DNA of 64,000 nucleotides from Apteryx mantelli (Eukaryota > Chordata > Aves > Apterygiformes > Apterygidae), in contig NC_089983.1 in NCBI RefSeq assembly GCF_036417845.1, forward strand, positions 19,249,207 to 19,313,206, read 5' to 3'. The position numbers and the translations under genes were made by a program. Every line of letters starts with the position of its first letter. Position 1 is the first letter of the stretch. Shown here one piece after another: positions 1 through 10,500 of this stretch. The notes beneath the pieces were generated by a model. It worked only from the letters and a program-made list of their open reading frames with translations. It was not told where the DNA came from and ran no database searches.

Positions 1-2611
1 TCAAAACCATTATATTAAGCAATCAATTTTGCTGTGCCCATATCTGTAAATTTAACCTAGGAAGGTTAGCTTACATTCATTGTAAGTTGAACACTTAATA
101 TGTTTTGGTTCTGTCACTCCTTTACTGTTTGGATTACTGTTAATGACACACAAGAACCTTTTCAAGGACGAAGATTTGAATATGGCATTTTAGCATTATT
201 CCAAAAGAGCCTGAAATTTCTCTAAGAGCACTGAAGTTATGGATATGGAATACATTCCTCCAGAAATTGGAGTATATTTTGCAGCTCTGCCCTTTCTATT
301 CTCACAAGCAATGCTCCAATGAAACTTCAAACTTTCATAGCTCAACTGAAAGCATAATACGGTCTATTTAAAATTAGTCATGCATTGAGATAACCAGCTC
401 ATTTAAATTATTTAATTATAAGTGAGAATTGATTTCAATACCAACAATGTATTTGCAAACCAATGGAAGGCTAATGAAAGAGATTCTGAAATTTGCAAGT
501 GTGTTGAATGAATTGTTTCATGCTGATCCAATGTACACACAACAGCTGGCAGAACAAGTGATGGATACTTCTAAAAAAGAGAGGTCCATCGAAATAATCA
601 AAACCTGACATAGTTCAGTATTGGACAAGTCTCAAAATATCATCACTAAGATCCCAAACTCTCATGATATTTGTGCATGTTTTTTATTTTTAAATGGTAT
701 TTCTATGGATACTATCTACAAAGATCTCTGGTTTTACCCAGGGAGAAAAGGTTGCACGAAAATCTTGGAACCTTAAATATTCAAGTGTACAAAATCAGAA
801 GCTGATCAAAAAACCTCAGCACATAAACATAGCCTCCTTTTCTCTCCTATTGCTTTAAAAATACTTCAGGGACAATCCAATTAAATAAAAAACCTGCAAG
901 TGTCAAAAGTTTAGAGAAAGTTCTAATTAAGTTGTTACAACAGTCAAATGTGAAAACACATTTTCTTGCTCTTACTTACTACCATTATAAGCCATGTGAA
1001 GGGAAAACCAGCAGATGTTTAGTTAGTTCCTGTAATTTTCAGTTCAGCCAGCCACCTCCACCTGACAGCTGGAAAGACTTTGGGTCTTTGCTCATACATT
1101 TGCTCATTTGTGGCTTATACATCCATAAAACAAGTCCTTCTAATGAGTAAATTTGATCAGTCATCATCTGTGCTTTTATTTTCTTTAAGCCTTGCCTTTG
1201 ACAACAAAGATTTGTTGTCAATTAGTATTTGATCTTTTTTACTTCGGTTTCCCTTTCCTGTTGGAAAGGGACTTCAGTTTCATAAGATGTATGAAGAGTA
1301 AGTATATTAAAAATTGTTATATTCTTAACCTTTAAAAACTTAAGTTGTTGCACCCTCTTTCCCCTGCCCCATGACTTTTATTTGCCAGTGCATCCATCCG
1401 CTTCTAACCTGTTGTGTGAGGATTAATCCAACAGAAGTCTTTATACTCTTCTATTATTTTGACTAGAAAATCTAGAATAAGAAACCTATGAAAAATATAT
1501 TTCATAATATATTTCATAATAAGTTCAGTAAATATTTTCCCACCCTTAGAGTGTTTCTTTGAATATTATTAATAACATGGAATATACCCTTCAGAAATAT
1601 AACAGCATCAAGACTGGTAGGAGCCATATGGCATTCTTTAATGTTTTGATCACTAGTTTGTTTGGGGGTTGGGTTTTTGGAAGTGATTTTATTTAGCAAT
1701 CTTTTTAAATTCTAAAAATAAATGACTAAAAATGAGAAAGCCAACTAACTGGTACTGTTATTGGAAATCTGCAAAAAATTTAGTAATCTATGGGGCTTTT
1801 CTTCTCCTGGAAGAAAAAAAAAAAAGCCAGGCAGCAACTGAATGTGCAGTGAAATCAAGCAGATGGCAAAACAACATACTTCTAAGCGAGAACAGACTAG
1901 GTATCTACAAGGTATTATAAACATAGTCTTCAAATGCTACATCTTCCCTTTGTAAAATCTTTTTCTGATCTACAAGGCAGTAGGAGGACAGAAGACAGTG
2001 CCACCAGCAAGCTTAAAATGATCAGCAGCAAACAGCAGTGAGGAGCAAAGGTTCAAAAAGCAAACGGAACGGATTCGCCTGCTCTAGCTTCTCTGCGGCA
2101 GAACAGGAGCCTGAAGTTTTGGTCGAGGCCTGTCAAACGGCATCGGTCTAGCCAGCATAACTGAACGTACACATAGTAAAAGGGTCCACTCACACGATCA
2201 GAAATGTTCCCGAGCGGTAACATCACTTTGGAAAGCAGGAATAACTGTTTTGAAGCTATCTTCCATGAACTTATCTAAGTAGCACTAACAGACAATACAG
2301 CCCGTTAACCTCTATATGCAAACGGGAAGAAACATCTGAAAAGATCCTGAAAAAGAAAAACACAAATGGAAAGGAATGAGGTTTAGCAAGCGGATAGCAG
2401 ATTTATGTAACAAGAAAGTATGTTGTTCCTCCAACTGACAGCACAAACAAGCCTTTCACTTTACACAGGTTTATGTTTCCAAAACGCTTTAACACTCAGA
2501 ATTAAGAACTGAATCTTTGTTTCTCCATCACCCTATCATCCTTAACATTGTAACAACTCGAAAGGCTTTCAAAATATTAAAATGTACATCCTCCCCTCCC
2601 CCCGAGAAACG

Positions 2612-2710
2612 TAATCTGGTTTTACAGGTACAGGACTAAGTCACTTGCTCAGAGTTACACAGGAAACTTGTGGCTGATCTGACTTCTGTGCAAGACCACA
2701 CATTCTCCAA
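2612..2710 (+). repeat. MIR-like SINE relic
   Basis: The stretch follows the MIR core order: a TTTTACAGG segment, then GTCACTTGCTCAGAG, then GTTACACAGG, then a diverged 'gtggctgatctgactt' portion. These match the family consensus (tTTTACAGatgagg, aGTgACTTGCccaagGTcACACAG) with many substitutions. Identification is by eye from the remembered consensus, so subfamily and exact ends are uncertain. Confidence 0.55.
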
Positions 2711-3697
2711 GCCTGCTTATGTAAAAGTATATTCGTTTCTTTTCAGATAAAGAAAACAGATGTTAACCACATGACTCTTCTTCCTTTGTGCTTTACACAA
2801 AAAGTATTCTTAGAGAAGTCCTACAGTCAATTATTTTTTGTGAGTTTCCTGATAAACAGAATGTTTCCTCCTGTTTTACATCAATTCTTATTCCTCTAAT
2901 GAAATTCTACTTCAAACACTGAAATCTATGGCAAGGCTTTCGGCCAGTAATCTGCAAAAAGGTACAGCAACTTTCCTGCAGACTTAACTGCCTATGAACA
3001 ACTGACTCCGTCTGAGCAACAGAGGAAAAACCATTTGCTCCAAGGAACCGAGTGATGACAGCACGGTGGTCATTTTAACATTTGTGACTAGCCTCCTTGG
3101 CACCTGGGTGGGAATAGACAGACACGAGTATGCTCTATTTAGTTAAGTATCTTCTTGGCATTTCTTTTATTTTTTAAATTGATCCTCATCTGCACTGGCT
3201 CTCTCAATAATTAGAGGATTTCAAGATCAGAAAGGACAAAAAGCCAGCCTATTCAAGACAACGTGACATTACAGCTAGCTCCCTATAAAACAAAGGAAAA
3301 TAATAACACAAGAAAATATTAGTGCAGGATGCTAAAAACTCAGTTCTCCCCTTGGAGCCACTCTTCCCAAAAGCTTCAAAAAAAACACCTGCTTTGCATT
3401 GTCTCTCAAAAAAATGCTAATCAACAGATCTGACTGGGGTAGCGAATCCCTGAACCTCTCAAGGAAAGTCCCAAGGCACTTACAGATTTATGGAGGTAAA
3501 AAGAAGGCATTAAAATTTCACTTGCAGACCAAAAAGCAATTAGAAGGAGGAGCATTGTGGTTTTTAAATAAAGCTTAATTCAGCATAAATATTTGATTTG
3601 TAGATGTTAGGCTTTGAGAATTCCAGTATAATTAAGACTCACAAAGCAAAATATCCAAGAGCCTCAAAGTCAGGGTTTGGATGTAAACAGAATGTTT

Positions 3698-3718
3698 AAA
3701 AAAAAAAAAAAAAAAAAA
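3698..3718 (+). repeat. Poly-A tract (A21)
   Basis: An uninterrupted run of 21 A. I looked upstream for a retrocopy or SINE body that could account for it and recognised none. It may be a simple homopolymer. Confidence 0.9.
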
Positions 3719-4140
3719 GCTCTCATAATTCCTAGTAACACAGTGCAAGCGGTTAAGAATAGCTTTAACCAGTTAAGTACTCAGCAAAATCACTGCATAA
3801 GATTTATGTTTACGTAGTCTCTGAAAACATACTCTAGAGTAGAATACCAAACAGAAAACATTAATTAAACTCTCAAACAACATGTAGCTGTAACGACAGA
3901 AGCAGGTTAGACTGCTGTCTGCATTGTGTGGATAAATCAAAGCCAGCCTATATACAACATCAAATCTTATTTTACGCTGTTCAGGCTTTCATTGACTAGA
4001 AAAATGAGTTTGCAATAAACATGTGAAATTTCACATGAGATTTTCACACTAATATTTTAAAATCAATCTGCTAACACAAAACATGTCCTTTGAATAAATC
4101 TTCAGTTTCTATTTTTTTAATTACTAAGTTCTTATCTCAT

Positions 4141-4232
4141 TGCTGGGATATATATTTATCTGAAGTTTGAAGTGAGACTTCAGCCTTTTAATATTAACTA
4201 CCATAATTAGGGTTTACGAGAAGTTTTAAATT
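4141..4232 (+). repeat. Local direct duplication, copy 1
   Basis: About 90 bp that recur in the same orientation about 750 bp downstream (4889-4980). Shared blocks in order: TGCTGGG(A/T)TATATATTTAT, AAGTTTGAAGTGAGACTT, then a TTTTAA(T/C)ATTA block, CCATAATTAG and (G/A)GTTT. Similarity stops abruptly on both sides. It could be a local duplication or two copies of an unrecognised interspersed repeat. Confidence 0.7.
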
Positions 4233-4649
4233 ACTAAGTTAAATTCAGAGTAGGTCTGTGCTAGAGAAGCAGACTTAAAAACTATCTTTAAAAGAAAGAT
4301 CACCTCACTTATCCCTGGGATGGTGAAACTGCCACAACATTTGCACCCATCATATTGCTCAGACACAGTATCTCTTCCTCAGCGCTGCTTATCTCATTGA
4401 TCTAAGCTACAAAATCTTTGGATCAAGAACTTTCTGCTGCAGTTTCTGTGCAGTGCCTAGCAGAAATTAAGCAAGTCTATAAAACACTGCTGTAATAAAC
4501 ATGAATAATAGACTGCATTTTCCCTTTTTAAGCAAGTTTCACTCCTAAGGAACAGCCTAGTGTTGTCACCTACATCTACACCAAGAAGAAGGGAAATGTT
4601 ACGCAAACAGCTTACGTCACAACATAGAGTGTTTATCCTGCATTTACTC

Positions 4650-4860
4650 TTAGGCTGGGCCCCAAGCCTTTCGGCAGTACTCTAGCCTCCAGGAGCGTGG
4701 TGGAGGTGCAGACCCCTGCCAGGCCACACACCCCAAAGCAGCTCCCCCCAGCACCTCCCCCTTGCTCCCCAACAGGTGAACGGTGATTTCACTGCCCTCA
4801 CGCACCTCTCGCCCATCACCCCTCCAAGCATGGCCACCTTGCTCGGGATTTATAAAGGCA
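4650..4860. other. GC-richer island inside AT-rich DNA
   Basis: About 200 bp of markedly higher GC than the surroundings, lying between the two copies of the 4141/4889 duplication. On the minus strand its edge has a TTTATAAAT TATA-like string (around 4848-4856). No exon, tRNA or known repeat was recognised. It could be an old LTR or an isolated regulatory patch. Confidence 0.3.
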
Positions 4861-4888
4861 GCGTAAACCGTTTAGTGAATTAACTTGA

Positions 4889-4980
4889 TGCTGGGTTATA
4901 TATTTATTTCAAGTTTGAAGTGAGACTTAGTGTTTTAACATTACCCACCATAATTAGAGTTTCTAAGAAGTGAAATCACT
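4889..4980 (+). repeat. Local direct duplication, copy 2
   Basis: Second member of the ~90 bp direct repeat described at 4141-4232. It differs by scattered substitutions, roughly 85% alike by eye, which points to an old event. Confidence 0.7.
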
Positions 4981-5519
4981 TCATTCTAAAACACTTAACT
5001 CTTAAAATTGGTTTATTTTGCTTTGCTTGGCATGCACTTATTTGATGTTTTGGTCTATAGGTTTTTCTACATCATTTAATATGCACGTAAAACACCACAT
5101 ACTTTGACATGTTTAGTCAATTAGATTGAGAGACTAAAAATATGTCTAAAGTATGTCAAGATCAGGTTTATAATAGGTTTTAGGTATAATAGGTTTTATA
5201 ACGCATTTTCTAATAGGTTTGAAGTTGCTAAGTTGATACAATAATACTAGTGTTAACATTAAAGCAAAAAGATAAGAGCACTATCAGATCCTGATCTGTT
5301 AAAGAAAAGCTATTAAACTCGCACCTTAGGACTCCTGCTTTCCTAGCCATGTTTTCTGTTTAATCTGTGCAAATTAAGATGTCATAGTAAGCTATTTTTT
5401 AACCATTTTTCACCAGTACTAAACTCAAACTTTTTAACCAGTTCTTAATTTACCAACTATGTGTCTGCACTTACAAGGTTTACACTTCCTTAGTTTTGGT
5501 AAAAAATAAGTGAGACTTC

Positions 5520-5880
5520 AGCTATGGCCTAGGAAAGTGGCCAACTTCAGACCTGAGGTAGTCTACAAGCTCTTCCAGTACTTCTAGTACTGGGAAAAGG
5601 CAAAACGCGCCGTGCCCCACCAGCCACAGCTTCACAGCAGTGGAAGTAGTGACCTGTTCCAAAACAAAGAGATTTGCTCGGTGATACTTAGCCTTTGGGA
5701 CCAACCACGGTTACTGTAACTGGATCATATCCCCAGCTTACGTCCTCTTGCATGCGATAAGAACTTGCACCCATCGTGCTGCAGCGGCACATTAAGGATG
5801 ATGTTGTGGGAAGAACCTCTGCTCGGGCCCCCATTACAGCAGCGACCAACTGCGACTGCTCCATATCAGCTACTTCTGTT
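5520..5880 (-). other. Unrecognised GC-richer segment with minus-strand open frames
   Basis: Unlike its AT-rich neighbours, this segment has many CpGs and two overlapping open minus-strand frames. One runs from an ATG near 5862 for about 58 codons and stops in the CCCAAAGGCTAA context near 5690. The other covers 5704-5522 (60 codons). The passage from one to the other looks like a possible frame change, as in a decayed coding copy, but I recognise neither peptide and see no poly-A tail or duplicated flanks. It could be a retrocopy fragment, an LTR piece or chance. Confidence 0.25.
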
Positions 5881-6640
5881 AACAGCTTTTGCTCTTATAC
5901 TCTCACTCCACCTCTTTGAACATTTTTTCTAAAATTTGCTTAGGACTTTTACTGTATTTATGACTGCTATCACAGACACCATCTTCAAAATGGGAATTAT
6001 TTTGTTTTCAAGTCCCCTAGTCCTCTTGTGGGTCTTCAGAGAGTACAAATAATTAAATAAATGTTCCATTGTCCACTGTTTATTTACATCCAGGGAAACA
6101 AACCTGAAATACTACCAGACCAGAAAACTAGCATTTCACAATGATCTTCCTTGGACATAGCTAAATGGACAACTAGACCTGACATATAGCTTAGCAGCAT
6201 AGTACTGTTTCAGGTGAGCTCTTACTGAAATATTTAAACTACTAGTATTATGCTCAGATAACACTCTTCTCCCCAAATGTCAAGTTTATTGCTGTTCAAT
6301 ACCGCATTTTTCATCAATACCACATTAAAATAAATTGCTGTTAAAGCTTTAAAGGTGCTGACCCAAGACAGCTTCTAAAATCTATGCGCGACACTGTAGG
6401 ATGTTACAGGTGTCCACAATGCATATGGTATCCAGCACGGATGGCTTGAACGAGCATATATTCCTATGCTTATTTTCACAAGCTGGGTGTACGCAGAAAA
6501 GCAATGGGCAACCCGCTTACTAAACATCCTAACGCTTTAAGGACTTGAGAGTCCAGAAATCAAGCGGCAGCCGCAAGCACCCGCCGCGCAGCCACCTGCC
6601 GCCGCCGCCGCGGAGGCTCCCGCGGGGCCCGGGCCGGGGC

Positions 6641-6665
6641 CGGCTCGGCTCGGCTCGGCTCGGCT
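6641..6665 (+). repeat. (CGGCT)5 minisatellite in CpG island
   Basis: Five perfect tandem CGGCT pentamers followed by a degenerate CGGCC unit. It lies inside the left CpG island, downstream of the putative minus-strand first exon. Confidence 0.9.
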
Positions 6666-7083
6666 CGGCCCGGCCCTGCCCGGGCGCAGGGCCCCCTTGC
6701 GCGGCCCCCGAGCAGAGCGCTGCTTTACCCCTTAAGAGCGGGGCGAGTAAGGAGGCCCCGGTTCGGCCACAGTTCACGTCAGAAGGCGCCCGCGGCCCCG
6801 CTGCGGGGCGGCCGGTGCGCGCAGCAGCGCAGGGCGGAGAACACCGGCGGCAGCAGGACGAGGAGCGGCCGCTGGGGAGGCGGCGGCGCCCCGCCGGCAG
6901 CGGGGCCGGGGCTCGGCCGCCCCCGCAGCCGCCGCCGCGGGGGGAGCCGGCGCCGCGGGGCCCGGCCGCGCCGCCGCCGCGGGGGCAGGGGCAGCCGGCG
7001 GCCTGCTGCCGGGCGCCGCCGCCCCGCCGCCCCCCGCCATCCCCGCCGCCGCGCAGGGCCGGGGCCGGGGCCGCGCCACTCAC

Positions 7084-7200
7084 CTCGCCCGGGGGCGGCT
7101 GCGGGAGGGCGCCCGGCCGCGGGCATCGCAGCGCCTCCCGCCGCCTCCTCCTGCCGCTGCTGCGGGCGGCGCCGCGCTCGCTCGCTCGCTCGCCCGCCCC
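7084..7200 (-). other. Putative first exon of a leftward transcript
   Basis: On the minus strand the sequence CGGGCGAG is followed by GTGAGT (7083-7078), a near-ideal 5' splice donor in the middle of a CpG island. The last exon base is therefore 7084. The upstream boundary (the transcription start) cannot be fixed; 7200 is a guess. An ATG lies at 7126-7124 and would give 14 codons plus one base before the donor, Pro/Ala/Arg-rich with no recognisable motif, so the exon is more likely 5' untranslated. No matching acceptor or coding exon was found to the left, so the rest of the gene is probably outside the window. Confidence 0.45.
7175..7196 (+). repeat. (GCTC)n tandem repeat in CpG island
   Basis: About four to five tandem GCTC units just upstream (for the minus strand) of the putative first exon. 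A simple repeat typical of GC-rich promoters. Confidence 0.75.
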
Positions 7201-7211
7201 CCCGCGCCCGG

Positions 7212-7235
7212 GCCGCCGCCGCCGCCGCCGCCGCC
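7212..7235 (+). repeat. (GCC)8 triplet repeat
   Basis: Eight perfect GCC triplets (GGC on the minus strand), probably in the 5' untranslated or core-promoter region of the leftward gene. CGG/GGC repeats at such positions are often length-polymorphic. Confidence 0.9.
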
Positions 7236-7567
7236 GCGCAGAGGCGCTGCGGGGAGGGACGGAGCCGCCCCCCGCGGCGGGGGGGCCGCGCGGCCGCCCG
7301 GCGCCGCCTCCGCGCCCGCGCAGGGAGCGGCCGCCGCCCGCGCTTCCCCCCGCGGCGGCGGCCCCGCGGGCCGGGCGGGCGCTGCCCCCGGCGCGACGCG
7401 GAAAGGATCGTTCTCTCCTCCTTTCTCTTTTTTTTAACCGTGCCGCTGGTGCTGAACTGCATCGAGCCTCTTATGTATTTCATGGTCTTATACGGGCTGC
7501 TTCTTATTTAAACCCCTTCGTCGGGAAGGTGATGTGGAGATAGTTTATCTACAAGAAATAATTCTGC

Positions 7568-7575
7568 TGACGTCA
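7568..7575. promoter_or_regulatory. Full palindromic CRE (TGACGTCA)
   Basis: A perfect cAMP-response element, the CREB/ATF binding consensus, about 150 bp outside the CpG island on the side upstream of the putative leftward promoter. The motif contains a CpG retained in otherwise CpG-poor DNA, which argues weakly for function. Actual binding is inferred. Confidence 0.6.
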
Positions 7576-7579
7576 GAGC

Positions 7580-10500
7580 TGTACCTACATACAGCAGCCT
7601 GTAGGGCTTCGGCCACAGACTAGACCTTAGGTTTAAAAATAGCGTTTGGGGAGCATTCATGGACCCTAAGCGACAAAATAATCTAAGACTGATCGCATTT
7701 CCTACTGCTCAGAAGTTTCAAACGCCTACTAGAGCATAAAGAATTAAATTATTGTTTGTAGTGTCTTCCACAGAGTCAGTTAAGTTACATTTCTAGAAAT
7801 ATGTACACATAAAATTACATAACTGCTGAAAGCATGGACAACAGGATAAACCTTCCCCCCACCACCAAAAGTGAGATTTGGAACAGAATGACAATTACTG
7901 AGGTGGAAAAATGCCAGCAACCTGCTCCAGATGGCGGGATCTCCACAAAAGAAACTGTCCCAAGCAGCCCCCGAACAGCGTAGCACTGTCGAAAGTCTGA
8001 CAGCGTTAAGCTAAAGAGGGGGAATAATCAAGACAGAAAATGAAAGGACCGCCTGGGGTTTGGAGAGAGTCTGTACGCCCTGAACTGCACAGGAAGTAGT
8101 AAAGTCGTTGGAGGATTAAGCTCAAGTGACTGTGGTTTGTACACAAGAGCTCAGATTCGGGAGTTTACCATGAAGGAACTGGGCCATAGTCCAAGCAAAG
8201 TCAATGAAGTGCGTGCAGACTTCTCAGGGACGTCCAAAGCGGTGGCGCACAGGCAGGTGGTTTGCCTTGAGGAGAAGGAGGTTTCTGAAGTGGGGCATGC
8301 GCGTGGAGACAGGTTGCTGTCAAGGACAGGACTACAGTACCAACAGTGCAACTGTGGTGCAATGGGGCAAATAACTTCTTTGTACCTCCCTTTTTGTGAG
8401 GGAGGCTCCCCCTCTCCTCAAGGAAAAGAAAAATCTTTGCAGCATTTTACCCAAGGGAAGAAGTCAAGAGAAAAGTATAGTTTTGCATAATTCAGGCAGA
8501 CAGAGGATGGGATTGTTTAAAATACATACACACAGTGCTGGTAGTTACTTCAGGTAACTCAGATCATCCATAAAAAGAACAAACTGGAGAGAGAGCCAGC
8601 GGGAAGGCAAGTTTTCTAGTAGCTCCAATCTTAACGTACTGAGCAGCCTCACCAGAGCGGGTGGCTACGCAGAGCAAAGCCGGCACCACCATACACGTCT
8701 CACCAGCGACGAGTTTGCGCTGCTGCTGTGGCTCACAGGGCACACAGCCGCAGCGCGTTGTGCTACAGTCCGTGAGAGCGCACTCGTCCCAGCCCAGCCG
8801 TGGCCACACTCAGCTGCCCCCTCCGCCTGAGGGGAGCAGGGGGACCAGTCGCATTTGACCGATTTAATGCGAGTCTCACTGAAGTGAATGGGATACCAGT
8901 CCCTGTGGAAGGAAATGCTGTCTGAAGGCCGTTACCCAACCGTGCTAATTACCTAAGGGGTCGTGACTTTGTACATAGATATGAAGGTAGCCTGGGACAA
9001 CATGTGATTTAAACCTTGCCTGACTCTACAGTAAAGGCCTCTCCTAAAGGAGGCAGGAGGCAAAAGCTGAAAGTCTTTGGGAAGACAGATGTCTTGGTGC
9101 AGGAGGAGGCTGGTTTAACATCTGTCCAGATTTACAAACCCCTTTTTGTCTTTGAAAATCTCCCCTAAGGCTATTTAAACACAGAGAAACCACATCAGAC
9201 TAGACCAGGAGCATAGGTCTCATACTGTCTTGCCGAACTCAGACATGATTTATCAACTCATACAATTTGTTTTGTTGTTATTACAAAATATTATTGTAAT
9301 GGATCAGATGTCAGCTCCAACTGAAGTTATTTAACCCTGATGGAGATTTTTTGGCAAATTACTACAAATGCTTTTAGGAATAATATGTATTTCCAATCAT
9401 TTTCAGTCATTCTTGAACTGAAAAGGGAAAGCTGATCTTTGTAGTGACAGATTACATTTACTGAAGCTATAACAGCAGGCTTTTCATGAACTCGGATAAC
9501 TCAACACCGCAAATTCAGGGAATCCACTAATACATACTAAGAATGTAACCACCTTTTGCAGCTTTGCTTCTATTATGATTTCTTGGAGCTGAGTCTTTGG
9601 GACATTATACCTTGAACATCCTCCCTTCCATATACTTGCTTTCTGAGACGCCAGGGATATATCCTAAAAAGAATTCCTCTCTGAATGTGGGAATTTAGAC
9701 AAAATGTGTAATGTTTCCTCGCAGGTTGTTGCATAACCTGCTATGTGAACATGAAGTTGCAGCTGAGGAGTGGATTATAGAATGTGCCCGATACACAGTC
9801 ATTTACAATGAATTATTTTTATGTATTGCAAAAATGGTTTCTTACTGAGTTTAAAAAGTACCAACTGAATTTGATCAAATAGCTTAGACTGGGGTCCACT
9901 GGCTTCAAGCAATAAGGATCTCTGACATAAGGAAAAACCTCAGCATTCAACAATGTTGCTCCCATCTGACAAGCTATCCCGGGGTGAGCAGAACTGAACA
10001 TAATAGGGCTCTGACTGGTTCTTTCTTTCAGTGAAGCTCTATGTAAAGATCTGGATTACAACCCATCAGAAATTATTACATACACTCAGAGGGTTCCTTC
10101 TCTGTTCTTTCAGCTATGAAAATGAGGATTAGCAGAAATGGAGAAACTGCTGCACTATACACAGACTGTACGTAATGTATTTTTATCAAGAAAGCCTATA
10201 TATTTCTAGCCAAAGAAGTGTTCAGAGAAGAGGAAATACAGTTTTCAATTACCAAAAATACAAAGATTTCAGTTAAAGCACTTGCTATTATAGAACATGA
10301 TAGTAGAATTAAGGAAATAAAAAGCCAGGTCAGATGTCAGGTCCGTTGAAATTAATTGGAAAACCTCTTTTTTTTCAGGGGCCTTAGGATTAAGCTCTGA
10401 ATCACTGTAAAATGTGATATACAGAATGTAAAAAACAAGATATTATGCTAAAAAACTCTTTTTCTGTTAGCAAATATGTGGAGTGAGACTAATAAATATG

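Larger units (their letters stand above)
1..6540. other. AT-rich non-coding region left of the CpG island
   Basis: No coding exon is recognisable on either strand. Open frames here are short and have no family resemblance. If the minus-strand exon ending at 7084 is real, this stretch is the first intron of that leftward gene. It contains a MIR-like relic (2612-2710), a poly-A tract (3698-3718), a local direct duplication (4141/4889) and GC-richer patches near 4650-4860 and 5520-5880. Confidence 0.6.
6545..7420 (-). promoter_or_regulatory. CpG-island promoter, probably of a leftward (minus-strand) gene
   Basis: Nearly 900 bp of extreme GC content with dense unmethylated-type CpG, in a genome stretch where CpG is otherwise scarce. 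It is bordered by sharp transitions to AT-rich DNA. Inside are GC triplet and pentamer repeats and a minus-strand CGAG|GTGAGT splice donor. Long open frames run through it on both strands only because stop codons are rare in such composition. By mammalian gene order (HIBCH, INPP1, MFSD6) it could be the MFSD6 promoter; that assignment is inference and no coding exon in the window confirms it. Confidence 0.75.

Noticed and set aside
6529..7543. Long open frames on both strands across the left CpG island (up to 332 codons)
   Set aside because: They are Pro/Arg/Ala/Gly-rich products of extreme GC content with few stop codons, and show no domain.
8137..8490. 117-codon + strand open frame
   Set aside because: Begins at TTG, has no recognisable family, and lacks supporting splice or promoter context.
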